Positions 27,693-39,013 of a stretch of DNA of 64,000 nucleotides are shown here, piece by piece (within the stretch, counting starts at the first letter, position 1; every line of letters starts with the position of its first letter). The translations under genes were made by a program, and so were the position numbers. Source of the stretch: Wenyingzhuangia sp. 2_MG-2023 (GTDB lineage Bacteria; Bacteroidota; Bacteroidia; Flavobacteriales; Flavobacteriaceae); the NCBI RefSeq assembly GCF_030548295.1, contig NZ_JAUOSB010000015.1:1-64000 (forward strand), given 5' to 3'. Below the pieces are notes generated by a model. The model was not told where the DNA came from and did not search any database. It saw only the letters and a program-made list of their open reading frames with translations.

Positions 27693-30600
27693 ATGATACA
27701 GAAACAAGGACTATACTTACCAGAATTCGAACATGAAAACTGTGGTGCAGGTTTTATATGCAACCTGAAAGGTGAAAAAACCAATCAAATCATTCATGAT
27801 GCCCTAGAGATTTTAGTAAAGCTTGAACACCGTGGAGGTGTTAGTGCTGACGGAAAAACGGGAGATGGAGCAGGTTTATTGATTGATATCCCTCATGATT
27901 ATTTTAAACGAGTTTGTGATTTTGAAATTCCTGAGCAACGAAAGTATGCTGTAGGTATGGTGTTTTTACCTAAAAACTCAAATCAACACAAGTTTTGCAA
28001 AGATATTTTTGAAAAAGAAATCACAAAACAAGGTTTGACTGTTTTAGGTTGGAGACAAGTACCTGTGGATTCTTCTCAATTGGGAGAAATTGCATTGGCT
28101 TCAGAACCTAACATTGAGCAGTTATTTATTGCTCAAGGAGATTTGGAAGAAAACATTTTTAGAGCAAAATTATATGCTGCTCGTAAAATTACAGAACATG
28201 CAATTGCAGGTTCTAAAATGTCTGAATCTAGTTATTTCTACGTTCCTAGTTTGTCTAATACGACCCTTATCTATAAGGGTATTATCATGCCAGAAGATAT
28301 AGGTCCTTATTATACTGATTTACAACAACCAGATTTGGTAACAAGATTGGCTTTGGTACACCAACGTTTTTCTACCAACACAATGCCTGCTTGGGAATTG
28401 GCTCAACCATTTAGATTCTTATGTCAAAATGGTGAAATCAATACTTTAAGAGGAAACGTGTCTAGAATGCGTGTACGTGAAGAAATTATGGCCTCTGGAA
28501 TTTTTGGAGATCAGATGGAAAAATTATTCCCAATCATATTGCCAGGAAAATCTGATTCTGCTTCTATGGATATGTCTGTTGAGTTGTTGACACTTACAGG
28601 TCGTTCTTTACCAGAAGTAATGATGATGACCATTCCTGAAGCTTGGGAAAAACATGCTACCATGTCTGAAGAGCGTAAAGCTTTTTATGAATACAACTCT
28701 TGTATTATGGAGCCTTGGGACGGTCCTGCATCTGTTCCTTTTACAGATGGTGACTACGTAGGTGCATTGTTAGATCGTAACGGTTTAAGGCCTTCTCGTT
28801 ATACCGTAACTAAGAGTGGAAAATTGATCATGTCATCTGAAGTAGGTGTGGTAAACATTGAACCAGAAGATATTGAAAGCCATGGACGTTTAGAACCAGG
28901 AAAAATGTTCTTAGTGGACATGAACGAAGGTAAAATTATTGGTGATGAAGAAATTAAAAACAAAATAGTTTCTGAAAGACCTTATAAAGAATGGTTGAAT
29001 AAAAATAGCTTACGATTAAAAGACGTACCAAACGACAATAAAAATTGTCCAATCGAAACTTTAGACGTAAGAACTCGTCAGCGTTTGTACAATTATACTA
29101 TTGAAGACATTCAAGAAGTAATTGTTCCTATGGCTCAAGAAGGCAAAGAAGCTTTAGGATCTATGGGAATAGATACACCAATTGCTGTTTTGTCTGACAA
29201 ACCTCAATTGTTACCAAACTATTTTAAACAATTGTTTGCGCAAGTTACCAACCCACCTTTGGATGGTATACGTGAAGAAGTGGTTACAGATATTAGTTTG
29301 GCTTTAGGAAATGACAAAAATATTTTTGACATTACTCCAGAACAATGTAACAAACTAAGAATTCAGAATCCTGTTATTTCTAACAACGATTTAGAAAAAA
29401 TTAGAAACATCAATATTGATGGTTTTAAAGCGGCAACTATTGAAATGTTGTACGACAAAATAAAAGGAATGAATGGTTTAGAGGATGGTTTGGATGAAAT
29501 CATTACTCAAATCACTAAAGCACTAGATACAGGTGTTAACATCATCATCTTGTCTGATAGAGGTGCTTCTAAAGAACGTGCTCCTATTCCTTCTTTGTTA
29601 GCTTGTTCATTCGTTCATCACCAAATGAACCGTTTGCGTAAGCGTTCTTATTTTGATATTGTGATTGAATCTGCGGAACCTCGTGAACCGCATCACTTTG
29701 CTACTTTATTTGGATACGGTGCTTCTGCCGTAAACCCATATATGGTAAATGAAATCATTCGCATGCAAGTACAAGAAGGTTTTATTAAACTAGACGAGCA
29801 AAAAGCTGTAGATAACTTTAACAAAGCTATTGGTAAAGGAATCTTAAAAGTAATGAACAAGATTGGTATCTCAACATTACATTCATACAGAGGTTCTCAA
29901 ATTTTTGAAATTGTAGGTTTCAACTCAGAGTTCGTAAACAAATACTTCCCTTATACTGCTTCAAGAATTGAAGGTATTGGATTGTACGAAATTGAAAAAG
30001 AAATCAACGAGAGATATAAATACGCATATCCAGATACTTACATTGACAAACGTTTAGGTTTGAATATTGGAGGTGATTACAGATGGAGACGTAACGGAGA
30101 AAGACACATTTTTAATCCGACCACAGTAGCTAAATTACAGCAAGCAGTGCGTTTGAGCGATCAAGATTCTTACAACGTATACAAAACAGCAATCAACGAG
30201 CAAGCTAAAAACTTGTTAACCATTCGTGGATTGTTTGAGTTCACCAATTTTGATCCTATTCCATTGGATGAAGTTGAACCATGGACAGAAATCGTAAAAC
30301 GTTTCAAAACAGGAGCGATGTCATATGGATCTATTTCTCGTGAAGCTCATGAGAATTTAGCCATTGCTATGAACCGTTTGGGTGCAAAATCCAACTCTGG
30401 TGAAGGTGGTGAAGACAGAAGACGTTTTCAACCAGATGCAAATGGTGACAATAAAAACTCTGCCATTAAGCAAGTAGCATCAGGACGTTTTGGTGTAACT
30501 TCTCACTATTTAAGTTCTGCAAAAGAAATTCAAATTAAAATGGCTCAAGGAGCCAAACCAGGTGAAGGTGGACAATTACCAGGGCACAAAGTATTGCCTT

Positions 30601-32201
30601 GGATTGCTGAAACTCGTAACTCTACACCATTTGTAGGTTTAATTTCTCCTCCCCCACACCACGATATTTATTCTATTGAGGATTTAGCTCAATTGATTTA
30701 CGATTTGAAAAATGCAAATCGTGATGCTCGTATCAACGTAAAATTAGTATCAGAAGTAGGAGTTGGAACTATTGCTGCTGGAGTTGCAAAAGCAAAAGCA
30801 GATGTAGTATTAATTTCTGGTTATGATGGTGGTACTGGAGCTTCTCCATTAACCTCTTTAAAGCACGCAGGTTTGCCATGGGAACTTGGTTTGGCTGAAG
30901 CACAGCAAACTTTAGTATTAAACAACTTGCGTTCTCGTATTGTTGTAGAATGTGATGGTCAATTAAAAACAGGTCGTGATGTTGCTATTGCTGCATTGTT
31001 AGGAGCTGAAGAATTTGGTTTTGCAACAGCACCGTTAGTAGCTTCAGGATGTATTATGATGCGTAAGTGTCACTTAAATACTTGTCCTGTTGGTATTGCT
31101 ACTCAAGACAAAGAATTGCGTAAAAACTTTAAAGGTACACCAGAACACGTAATTAACTTTTTCTATTACGTAGCAAACGAATTGAGAGAAATTATGGCTC
31201 AACTAGGATTCCGTACAATGGATGAAATGGTTGGTCAAACACAAAAAATTAATCCTAACAACGCAATTGATCATTACAAAGCTAAAGGATTAGACTTGTC
31301 TGCAATCTTACACCAGCCTGCTGGATACAGTCAATTGCCTGTTAAAAATATAGAAGTACAAGATCATAATTTAGACAATGTGATTGACTTTACTATTCTA
31401 AAAGATGCACACGCTGCTATTTTCAGAAAAGAAGTAACAACATTAAATTATCCTATTCACAACACAGATCGTTCAGTTGGTGCCATAACATCTCATGAAA
31501 TATCTAAGATTTACGGACATTTAGGATTGCCAGAAGATACCTTAAACTTAAACTTCACTGGTTCTGCTGGACAAAGTTTGGGAGTGTTTGGAGCTCATGG
31601 TATTACTTATACCGTAGAAGGAAATACAAATGATTACCTAGGAAAAGGATTGTCTGGAGGTAAGATTATTGTAAAAAAACCTGCCAAAGCTGACTTTATA
31701 GCTGAAGAAAACATTATTGTAGGTAACGTTTGTTTGTTTGGAGCAGTTCAAGGACAAGCTTATATCAATGGTATTGCAGGAGAACGTTTTGCTGTTCGTA
31801 ACTCTGGAGCTACTGCAGTAGTAGAAGGTGTTGGAGATCACGGATGTGAATACATGACCGGAGGTAGAGTTGTTGTATTAGGAAAAACAGGACGTAACTT
31901 TGCTGCTGGTATGAGTGGTGGTTATGCTTATATTTATGACCTTAAGGGTAAATTTGTAAACGGTTTGTGTAACGAAGAAACAGTTGATTTTGATCCAATT
32001 ACGGCAGAAGATGCAGCTGAATTGAAAGGATTGATTGAAAGACACGTTACTTACACGGATAGTAATAGAGGAAAAGAAATTTTAGCAGACTGGGAAAACA
32101 CCTTAGCTAAATTTGTAAAAGTAATGCCTAAAGAATACAAAGTAGCTTTAGAACGTATTGCTAACGAAGAACCAATGTTTGAAGAATTAACAGTATCATA
32201 A
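27693..32201 (+). CDS. gltB: Glutamate synthase, large subunit
   Basis: This 1502-residue enzyme transfers the amide nitrogen of glutamine to 2-oxoglutarate to make two glutamates. An N-terminal class II amidotransferase domain has C17 (ENCGAGF) as nucleophile, which becomes N-terminal after removal of a propeptide. A central domain, an FMN/2-oxoglutarate barrel domain with the iron-sulfur cysteines in [12 protein letters not shown], and a C-terminal GXGXG beta-helix domain ([20 protein letters not shown]) follow. I choose the ATG at 27693 because of the promoter position and because it gives the usual propeptide length. gltD begins one base after the stop codon. Confidence 0.97.
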   Translation: MIQKQGLYLPEFEHENCGAGFICNLKGEKTNQIIHDALEILVKLEHRGGVSADGKTGDGAGLLIDIPHDYFKRVCDFEIPEQRKYAVGMVFLPKNSNQHKFCKDIFEKEITKQGLTVLGWRQVPVDSSQLGEIALASEPNIEQLFIAQGDLEENIFRAKLYAARKITEHAIAGSKMSESSYFYVPSLSNTTLIYKGIIMPEDIGPYYTDLQQPDLVTRLALVHQRFSTNTMPAWELAQPFRFLCQNGEINTLRGNVSRMRVREEIMASGIFGDQMEKLFPIILPGKSDSASMDMSVELLTLTGRSLPEVMMMTIPEAWEKHATMSEERKAFYEYNSCIMEPWDGPASVPFTDGDYVGALLDRNGLRPSRYTVTKSGKLIMSSEVGVVNIEPEDIESHGRLEPGKMFLVDMNEGKIIGDEEIKNKIVSERPYKEWLNKNSLRLKDVPNDNKNCPIETLDVRTRQRLYNYTIEDIQEVIVPMAQEGKEALGSMGIDTPIAVLSDKPQLLPNYFKQLFAQVTNPPLDGIREEVVTDISLALGNDKNIFDITPEQCNKLRIQNPVISNNDLEKIRNINIDGFKAATIEMLYDKIKGMNGLEDGLDEIITQITKALDTGVNIIILSDRGASKERAPIPSLLACSFVHHQMNRLRKRSYFDIVIESAEPREPHHFATLFGYGASAVNPYMVNEIIRMQVQEGFIKLDEQKAVDNFNKAIGKGILKVMNKIGISTLHSYRGSQIFEIVGFNSEFVNKYFPYTASRIEGIGLYEIEKEINERYKYAYPDTYIDKRLGLNIGGDYRWRRNGERHIFNPTTVAKLQQAVRLSDQDSYNVYKTAINEQAKNLLTIRGLFEFTNFDPIPLDEVEPWTEIVKRFKTGAMSYGSISREAHENLAIAMNRLGAKSNSGEGGEDRRRFQPDANGDNKNSAIKQVASGRFGVTSHYLSSAKEIQIKMAQGAKPGEGGQLPGHKVLPWIAETRNSTPFVGLISPPPHHDIYSIEDLAQLIYDLKNANRDARINVKLVSEVGVGTIAAGVAKAKADVVLISGYDGGTGASPLTSLKHAGLPWELGLAEAQQTLVLNNLRSRIVVECDGQLKTGRDVAIAALLGAEEFGFATAPLVASGCIMMRKCHLNTCPVGIATQDKELRKNFKGTPEHVINFFYYVANELREIMAQLGFRTMDEMVGQTQKINPNNAIDHYKAKGLDLSAILHQPAGYSQLPVKNIEVQDHNLDNVIDFTILKDAHAAIFRKEVTTLNYPIHNTDRSVGAITSHEISKIYGHLGLPEDTLNLNFTGSAGQSLGVFGAHGITYTVEGNTNDYLGKGLSGGKIIVKKPAKADFIAEENIIVGNVCLFGAVQGQAYINGIAGERFAVRNSGATAVVEGVGDHGCEYMTGGRVVVLGKTGRNFAAGMSGGYAYIYDLKGKFVNGLCNEETVDFDPITAEDAAELKGLIERHVTYTDSNRGKEILADWENTLAKFVKVMPKEYKVALERIANEEPMFEELTVS

Positions 32202-32202
32202 T

Positions 32203-33669
32203 ATGGGAAAAGTAACTGGATTTAAAGAATTCGAAAGAAAAGACGAATCGTACAAAGCTGTTGAAGAGCGTGTACATAATTATAATGAATTTACAGTCCC
32301 GTTAAGTGAGGCTGAAATTACTGAGCAAGGATCACGTTGTATGGATTGTGGTATTCCTTTTTGTCACAGTGGTTGTCCATTAGGAAACTTAATTCCTGAT
32401 TTTAACCACATGGTACACCAAGGAGAATGGCAAAAAGCTTCTTTGATATTACACTCTACTAACAATTTTCCTGAGTTTACTGGACGTTTGTGTCCAGCAC
32501 CTTGTGAAAAATCTTGTGTATTAGGTATCATAGAAGATCCTATCTCTATTGAGAATATTGAAAAAAACATTGTGGAACGTGCTTTTAAAGAAGGATGGAT
32601 CAAACCACAAGAGCCTAAAAATAGAACAGGAAAGACGATTGCTGTTGTAGGTTCTGGACCTTCTGGATTGGCAACTGCTCAACAATTGAACAGAGCTGGA
32701 CATTTGGTAACTGTTTTTGAAAGAGATGATGAAGTTGGAGGGTTGTTACGTTACGGTATTCCTAACTTTAAAATGGAGAAAGGAATTATTGACCGTCGTG
32801 TAGCTATCTTAAAAGCCGAAGGAATTACTTTTAAAGTAAATGCCAACGTAGGTGTCAATGTTTCTGTTGATGAATTGAAAGCTTTTGATGCTATTGTATT
32901 GTGTGGTGGTGCTACACAACGTAGAAGTTTACCAACACCTGGTGCAGATGCTGATGGTGTAGTACAAGCAATGGATTTCTTAACACAACAAACAAAAGTT
33001 GTCTTTGGAAAAGAAGTAAAAGATCAAGTTTTAGCAACAGGAAAGGATGTGATTGTTATTGGTGGTGGAGATACTGGTTCTGACTGTGTGGGTACCTCTA
33101 ACCGTCAAGGAGCTAAATCTGTGGCTAACTTTGAAATTATGCCTAAACCACCAGGACATAGATCTCCTTCTACTCCTTGGCCTTACTGGCCTTTACAATT
33201 GAAAACATCTACTTCTCACAAAGAAGGATGTGATCGTAATTGGCTAATCAATACAAAGGAATTTATAAAAGACGAAAACGGTAAACTAATTGCTTTAAAA
33301 ACAGTAAATGTTGAATGGAAAATGGTTCCAGGTCAACGTCCTCAATTGATAGAAATTGAAGGTACTGAAAAAACTTGGCCTTGTGATTTGGCTTTGTTAG
33401 CATTAGGATTTACAGGTCCTGAAGCAACTATTGCTGAACAATTAGGTATAGAATTAGATGCTCGCTCTAACTACAAAGCAGAATATGGTAACTACCAAAC
33501 AAACATTCCGAATGTATTTACTGCTGGAGATATGCGTAGAGGACAGTCTTTGATTGTTTGGGCTATTTCTGAAGGTAGAGAAGCTGCTCGTCAAGTTGAT
33601 ATTTTCTTAATGGGAAAATCTGATTTACCATCTAAAAATGAAGCTGGAGATTTAGTTGCATTGCACTAA
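32203..33669 (+). CDS. gltD: Glutamate synthase, small subunit
   Basis: This 488-residue electron-supplying subunit oxidises NAD(P)H and passes electrons to the large subunit. It has the two N-terminal cysteine clusters (CMDCGIPFCHSGCPLG and LCPAPCEKSC) that bind iron-sulfur centres, then an FAD-binding fold (VVGSGPSGLATAQQL) and an NAD(P)-binding fold (VIGGGDTGSDCVGT). Length is normal. It is in one operon with gltB, one base apart, and ended by a strong hairpin. Confidence 0.97.
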   Translation: MGKVTGFKEFERKDESYKAVEERVHNYNEFTVPLSEAEITEQGSRCMDCGIPFCHSGCPLGNLIPDFNHMVHQGEWQKASLILHSTNNFPEFTGRLCPAPCEKSCVLGIIEDPISIENIEKNIVERAFKEGWIKPQEPKNRTGKTIAVVGSGPSGLATAQQLNRAGHLVTVFERDDEVGGLLRYGIPNFKMEKGIIDRRVAILKAEGITFKVNANVGVNVSVDELKAFDAIVLCGGATQRRSLPTPGADADGVVQAMDFLTQQTKVVFGKEVKDQVLATGKDVIVIGGGDTGSDCVGTSNRQGAKSVANFEIMPKPPGHRSPSTPWPYWPLQLKTSTSHKEGCDRNWLINTKEFIKDENGKLIALKTVNVEWKMVPGQRPQLIEIEGTEKTWPCDLALLALGFTGPEATIAEQLGIELDARSNYKAEYGNYQTNIPNVFTAGDMRRGQSLIVWAISEGREAARQVDIFLMGKSDLPSKNEAGDLVALH

Positions 33670-33689
33670 ACTTTCTGTTACTTAAATAT

Positions 33690-33727
33690 AAAAACCCCAA
33701 CAAATTAAAATATTTGTTGGGGTTTTT
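33690..33727. terminator. Bidirectional terminator between gltD and ECF sigma gene
   Basis: A 15-base stem AAAAACCCCAACAAA / TTTGTTGGGGTTTTT with an eight-base loop is flanked by A/T runs. It serves two convergent genes. Confidence 0.9.
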
Positions 33728-33750
33728 GTTTAGGTCTTTTGCAACAAAGC

Positions 33751-34314
33751 TTAATAACCACCACCCTCTTTTTTAATTTCTATTTTTTTTCTTAGTATGT
33801 GGTAAGCATTAGTTATGTGAGCTTCTACTGATTTTATAGAAACATCTAAATACGAAGCGATTTCAACATTAGTCAACCCTTCTTCTTTACTTAATAAAAA
33901 GATTTGTTTGCACTTGTTAGGTAAACTTTCAATTTCCTTTTTTAGCAATTCAATTTTAGATGCTGTTTCCTGAAAATATTCTTCATCTGTCATTTCGTTT
34001 ATTGTTTCCCAATATATTTTATCCAACAGTAATGAAGATTGTTTTTTTCTAAAACTGTTGACAAAATCATTATAAACAGCTTTGTATAAAAAACTCTTTA
34101 GAGACTCTTTGATGTTTAATTTTTTTCTGTTCTCCCATATTTTCATAAAAACATTTTGAACAATGTCTTCAGCTAAAGCATAATCATTTGTTAGACTGTA
34201 AGCATATACATAAAGTTTTTTATAATAAATCTCTATCAAAGACAAGTATGCCTTTTCATCTCCATCAATAAGCTTTTCAATTAAAGTTGTAGTATCCTTA
34301 TCAATATTAATCAT
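33751..34314 (-). CDS. RNA polymerase ECF sigma factor (Bacteroidota type), without a FecR partner
   Basis: This 187-residue sigma-70-family protein has region 2 (about 20-85, with DYALAEDIVQNVFMKIWENR) and region 4 with a helix-turn-helix (about 130-180, LTNVEIASYLDVSIKSVEAH). ECF factors of this type usually sit before a fecR gene and a SusC gene. Here the gene is alone, between a shared terminator and lpdA. The region 4 sequence resembles that of the decayed sigma fragment at 25.9 kb. How it is controlled, and what it controls, cannot be read from the context. Confidence 0.9.
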   Translation of the reverse strand: MINIDKDTTTLIEKLIDGDEKAYLSLIEIYYKKLYVYAYSLTNDYALAEDIVQNVFMKIWENRKKLNIKESLKSFLYKAVYNDFVNSFRKKQSSLLLDKIYWETINEMTDEEYFQETASKIELLKKEIESLPNKCKQIFLLSKEEGLTNVEIASYLDVSIKSVEAHITNAYHILRKKIEIKKEGGGY

Positions 34315-34690
34315 TTATACAGGGGTTATACAGTATGCAAATTTGCTTTATAAATAATAAAAAACAATAGAATATTAATTACCATATTATTAACATATCT
34401 GTATGAATAGGTAAAATAGTTTCTCTCTTATCTTGTAAACATAAAGACTTAAAAAATAGCTTCGTCATATTTTTATTTTGAAATTTGGGATCTCCTTGAA
34501 AATCAATCAATTTGTATTCTTTAAAACAATATACAGTTCTTATTATTTTAATTTACAAAATAAAGAACTTTGGGATTTAAACCCACATAAATACGTGAAA
34601 ATTCACACTTTGTAAGCTATGTAAAATAGTTTGTAATTGTTACATTTGCTTATATTATAAATAACAATCAATAGATTTAAAAATATACAC
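34315..34690. other. Divergent intergenic region between ECF sigma and lpdA
   Basis: This AT-rich region of about 375 bases has no ORF or hairpin terminator. A TACATTTG element at 34641-34648 matches the -7 consensus and is well placed for lpdA, but I find no -33 element at the right distance. No clear promoter is visible for the sigma gene. Confidence 0.4.
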
Positions 34691-36079
34691 ATGAAATACG
34701 ACATTATTGTTATCGGAAGTGGACCTGGAGGTTATGTTACTGCTATTAGAGCTTCACAATTAGGTTTTAAAACCGCTGTTGTTGAAAGAGAATCTTTAGG
34801 TGGTATCTGCTTGAACTGGGGATGTATTCCGACCAAAGCTTTGTTAAAAAGTGCTCAAGTATATGATTACTTAAAACATGTAGATGATTACGGTTTGAAA
34901 GCAGAAGCTATCGATAAAGATTTTGAAGCAGTAATCAAACGTTCTCGTGGTGTAGCAGAAGGAATGAGCAAGGGAGTTCAATTCTTAATGAAAAAGAACA
35001 AGATTGATATCATTAATGGTTCTGGAAAAATTAAAACTGGAAAAAAAGTTGATGTAACAGATGCTGATGGAAATGTAACTGAATACAGTGCAGATCACAT
35101 TATTATAGCTACAGGTGCTCGTTCTAGAGAATTGCCAAATTTACCTCAAGATGGTAAAAAGGTAATTGGATACAGACAAGCAATGACTTTGCCTGAGCAA
35201 CCTAAAAAAATGATTGTTGTTGGTTCTGGTGCTATTGGAGTTGAATTTGCACATTTTTACAACTCAATGGGTACGGATGTAACTATTGTAGAATTTATGC
35301 CAAACGTAGTTCCTGTAGAAGACGAAGATGTTTCTAAAGCTTTTGGAAACGCTCTAAAAAAATCTGGAATAAAAGTAATGTTAAATTCTGCTGTAGAATC
35401 TGTAGATACTTCTGGTGATGGAGTTGTTGCTACTGTAAAAACAGCTAAGGGAGAAGAAAAATTAGAAGCAGACGTTTTATTATCTGCTGTTGGAATTAAA
35501 ACCAACATTGAAAATATTGGTTTGGAAGAGGTTGGAATTGTAGTGGATAGAGATAAAATCATCGTAAATGATTTTTACCAAACAAATATTCCTGGTTATT
35601 ATGCAATTGGAGATGTAGTTCCTGGTCAAGCATTGGCTCACGTTGCTTCTGCTGAAGGAATTACTTGTGTTGAAAAAATTGCTGGTCTACATACTGAACC
35701 TATCGATTACGGAAACATTCCTGGATGTACCTATGCGTCTCCTGAAATTGCTTCTGTTGGTATGACAGAGAAAGCTGCTAAAGAAGCTGGTTACGAATTA
35801 AAAATTGGGAAATTCCCTTTCTCTGCTTCTGGAAAAGCATCTGCTGCAGGAAACAAAGAAGGATTTGTAAAAGTGATTTTTGATGCTAAATATGGTGAAT
35901 GGTTAGGATGTCATATGATTGGTGCAGGTGTTACTGATATGATTGCTGAAGCTGTTTTAGGTCGTAAATTAGAAACTACTGGTCACGAAGTTTTAAAAAC
36001 AGTTCATCCTCACCCTACAATGTCTGAGGCTGTAATGGAAGCTGTTGCTGCTGCTTATGATGAGGTGATACATTTGTAA
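34691..36079 (+). CDS. lpdA: Dihydrolipoyl dehydrogenase
   Basis: This 462-residue flavoenzyme is the E3 subunit of 2-oxo acid dehydrogenase complexes and possibly the glycine cleavage system, reoxidising dihydrolipoyl groups with NAD. It has an FAD fold GSGPGGY at the N-terminus, a redox disulfide C40-x4-C45 (GGICLNWGCIPTK), an NAD fold (VVGSGAIGVEFAHFY) and the C-terminal catalytic HPHPTMSEA with the active His. The complex partners are not in this window. A strong terminator follows. Confidence 0.96.
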   Translation: MKYDIIVIGSGPGGYVTAIRASQLGFKTAVVERESLGGICLNWGCIPTKALLKSAQVYDYLKHVDDYGLKAEAIDKDFEAVIKRSRGVAEGMSKGVQFLMKKNKIDIINGSGKIKTGKKVDVTDADGNVTEYSADHIIIATGARSRELPNLPQDGKKVIGYRQAMTLPEQPKKMIVVGSGAIGVEFAHFYNSMGTDVTIVEFMPNVVPVEDEDVSKAFGNALKKSGIKVMLNSAVESVDTSGDGVVATVKTAKGEEKLEADVLLSAVGIKTNIENIGLEEVGIVVDRDKIIVNDFYQTNIPGYYAIGDVVPGQALAHVASAEGITCVEKIAGLHTEPIDYGNIPGCTYASPEIASVGMTEKAAKEAGYELKIGKFPFSASGKASAAGNKEGFVKVIFDAKYGEWLGCHMIGAGVTDMIAEAVLGRKLETTGHEVLKTVHPHPTMSEAVMEAVAAAYDEVIHL

Positions 36080-36096
36080 AATACTTTCTATTATCT

Positions 36097-36136
36097 AAAA
36101 AAAAGAGACTGTCTTAAAAGACAGTCTCTTTTTTTT
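36097..36136 (+). terminator. Rho-independent terminator after lpdA
   Basis: An 11-base stem AGAGACTGTCT / AGACAGTCTCT with a four-base loop is followed by a run of T residues and preceded by A residues. Confidence 0.9.
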
Positions 36137-36352
36137 GTGCTCATTTTTCAAAAATTTATTCTTTTCATTTACTTCAACAGTCTAACATTATCACAAACTC
36201 ATTTCTTTAATATAAAAATTAAACTGATTTTTATTAAAATATTCACATAATAAATAGCTAAACATTAAAAAAATCTCTTTTTTTACACACCAATTCAAAC
36301 TATCAAGCGTTTTGAGTGTCTAACATTTTATTACCACAACAACTGAACTTCT

Positions 36353-38848
36353 ATGAAAAAATTGCTGCCATTTTTACTCTGTGCTTTCTTATGTTTAGCA
36401 TCTTTTACCGTGATTTCTCAAACAGACTTTATGAACGTACTGGAGAAAAAATTAGAAAATTACACCAATAATTATCCTGAAAAAATATTTGTACACACAG
36501 ACAAACCCTTTTATTCTACAGAAGATAATTTATGGTACACTGCTTACTTGGTCAACGGTATTTCTCATCAAAAAAGTGAAAAAAGTAAAATAGTTCATGT
36601 AGAACTTATAGATAATAAAGATAGTATTGTTGCTAATAGAAAATTATATGTTCAGAACACAAGTGTTGCTGGAGATTTTAAAATTGGAAAGGATTGGAAA
36701 TCGGGAACCTATACCTTAAGAGCTTATACAAAATACATGAAAAATCATGAAAATGATTATTTTTTCCAACAACAAATACCAATATATGCTGTAGCAATTC
36801 AAGATAGTATTTCAGAAACCTTACCTCAACAACCCGTAAAAACACCTGAGATTTATGAAAAACCTAAAAAGTTAGCAAAACCAACTCTAAACTTTTATCC
36901 TGAAGGAGGTTATTTGATCAACGATACCCAAAACAAAGTTGCTTTTGAAATAAAGGACAATGAACATGAAATTAGTTTGACTGGAACTATAAAAGACAAT
37001 ACTGGTCAAGAAATATTGACTTTTAAAACCTTAGAAATGGGGTTGGGTAGCTTCTTATTAATTCCTGAAAAAGGAAAAACATATTATGCAAGTATTCAAA
37101 TAGATGGTAATGAAGTACGTTACCCCCTGCCTAAAACTTTAGACAAAGGGTATGTTTTAAATACAACGAATACCGGACAACACATCATTATCAATATTGG
37201 TTCTACTATGGAAACAGGTCTGCAAGGAACGTATCTTATTGCACACGAAAGAGGTAGATTGTTACACAACTATTATGAAGAAACAACAAAAAGCAACCAT
37301 ATAATTAAAATTGCAACCAAAGAATTGAACAATGGAATCATCAACATTACTTTGTTTGATAAAAATGCTAAACCTGTAGCCCAAAGGCTTGTTTTTATAG
37401 ACAATCCTGAAAAAAACTTGAACGTTACCGTTTCTAAACCATCTAATAAATTCAACAGTCGTAAACAAGTAACTCTTAAATTAAAAGTACAAGACAACAA
37501 CGGAATAAGCGTTCCTAGTAGTTTGTCTATGGCAATTAGAGATTTAAAAGCGTACCCATACAATCATCGGACTGGTAACATTGAATCATGGTTGTTACTA
37601 AACTCTGATCTGAAAGGAACCATCAAAAACCCTGGCTACTTTTTTGAAAAGAAAGAAGAGTTAAAAAGAAGATACCTGTTAGACTTGGTGATGATGACCA
37701 AAGGATGGAGACGTTTTACTTGGCAGGAACTTATGGAATCAAACACCGATACTCTAGAATTTTCACCTGAAAAAGGATTGTACATTTCTGGTGTTACCAA
37801 AGAATTGAAAAAACCATACGCAGAGCATTCCTCTCCTACTCGATTGACATTTTTTGGAAAAACGATTATACAAGAACCTATTCAACAATCTGACTCTTTA
37901 GGTAAATTTAAATTTGGCCCATATATTTTCTTTGATTCCATTCCTGTATTATTAGAAGCCCGAATGGATCATTTTAAATCTACAAAAAGAAAATCCAGAA
38001 ACATTGTTATTTTAGTAGACAAAGAACGAAGAAAATCTACTTTAAAAAGTGATGTTTTCTTTAATCCTGCCAATAATACTATTGAAAAAGAGAGAAGAAT
38101 TGAAAACTTTATCAAAGTTACCAAATACATCAAAGAAGAACAATTCAAATACGATCAAGAAATTCTTCAATTGAGCGAAGTTACACTGGTTGCCAAAAGA
38201 AAAACTGAGCAAGAAAAAAGAGAAGATGAAATGAATAGTCTTACTGATTATGGAGAACCCGTAATGGGACAACGTTTAGATGTTTTAAACGACTATATAG
38301 CTCCAGGAAGTTACTCAGCCTTTGATATTGTAAGTAGAATGAACGGTATTTCTGCATATGGAGATAGTATTTACATGAGAAGAGGTAACAATCCTGCCAA
38401 AATAGTTTTGGATGGCTTGGAAGTAGACGGTAGTTTTTTAAGAGTCATTAATGGTGATGAAATTTCGTTTATTGATATTTTATCAGGTTCTGATGCTGCT
38501 ACTTTTTCCAATGCAGGTGGTGGTGTAGTTGCCTTATATTCCAACTCAGGAAATGTAGGAAGTAGAAATATCAAAAGAAAACCTGGAATTATAGATTTTC
38601 AAGCTGAAGGATTTTATACTGCCAGACAGTTTTACAAACCCGACCATATCAACGGTTTTGAAGAAATGAATAGAATAGATTTAAGAACCACACTACACTG
38701 GGAACCAACTATCCGAATTACAGAGAAAGGTGATGCTGAAATATCATTTTTTACCAGTGACATAAAAAGTGATTATTTGATAGAAATTCAGGGAATTTCA
38801 GATTCTGGAATTCCGATACATGCCACTGATACTTTTGTAGTAGAATAA
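36353..38848 (+). CDS. Exported MG2-like protein with a TonB-receptor plug domain and no barrel
   Basis: This 831-residue secreted protein has a signal peptide (1-22, ends VISQ). The first domain (about 35-145) is of the macroglobulin MG2 type (EKIFVHTDKPFYSTEDNLWY, a hallmark of alpha-2-macroglobulin relatives). Beta-rich domains follow (about 170-540). A C-terminal segment resembles a TBDR plug (AKIVLDGLEVDG...ISFIDILSGSDAATFSNAGGG, about 680-735), but no 22-stranded barrel or terminal aromatic strand follows. Similar proteins are widespread in Bacteroidota and are usually labelled only as plug-domain proteins. The function is unknown; a surface or periplasmic scaffold is possible. It is transcribed alone. 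Confidence 0.82.
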   Translation: MKKLLPFLLCAFLCLASFTVISQTDFMNVLEKKLENYTNNYPEKIFVHTDKPFYSTEDNLWYTAYLVNGISHQKSEKSKIVHVELIDNKDSIVANRKLYVQNTSVAGDFKIGKDWKSGTYTLRAYTKYMKNHENDYFFQQQIPIYAVAIQDSISETLPQQPVKTPEIYEKPKKLAKPTLNFYPEGGYLINDTQNKVAFEIKDNEHEISLTGTIKDNTGQEILTFKTLEMGLGSFLLIPEKGKTYYASIQIDGNEVRYPLPKTLDKGYVLNTTNTGQHIIINIGSTMETGLQGTYLIAHERGRLLHNYYEETTKSNHIIKIATKELNNGIINITLFDKNAKPVAQRLVFIDNPEKNLNVTVSKPSNKFNSRKQVTLKLKVQDNNGISVPSSLSMAIRDLKAYPYNHRTGNIESWLLLNSDLKGTIKNPGYFFEKKEELKRRYLLDLVMMTKGWRRFTWQELMESNTDTLEFSPEKGLYISGVTKELKKPYAEHSSPTRLTFFGKTIIQEPIQQSDSLGKFKFGPYIFFDSIPVLLEARMDHFKSTKRKSRNIVILVDKERRKSTLKSDVFFNPANNTIEKERRIENFIKVTKYIKEEQFKYDQEILQLSEVTLVAKRKTEQEKREDEMNSLTDYGEPVMGQRLDVLNDYIAPGSYSAFDIVSRMNGISAYGDSIYMRRGNNPAKIVLDGLEVDGSFLRVINGDEISFIDILSGSDAATFSNAGGGVVALYSNSGNVGSRNIKRKPGIIDFQAEGFYTARQFYKPDHINGFEEMNRIDLRTTLHWEPTIRITEKGDAEISFFTSDIKSDYLIEIQGISDSGIPIHATDTFVVE

Positions 38849-38959
38849 CTAAAAAGCTTAATTTAATAGAGAAAGGGGAATTGTTTTTAATGATTCCCCT
38901 TTCTTATATAAGCTACTGAAAATTAAAATAACAATTTAAAAATTAAGGCAGCTGTATAC

Positions 38960-38988
38960 TTTGAGTGATTTATTAATTCTTATGTTTG
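38960..38988 (+). promoter_or_regulatory. Promoter of the FKBP gene
   Basis: TTTG at 38960-38963 is followed after 17 bases by TATGTTTG at 38981-38988. The ATG lies 26 bases further on. Confidence 0.7.
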
Positions 38989-39013
38989 TACCTTTAATTT
39001 AAAAAAAAGAGAG

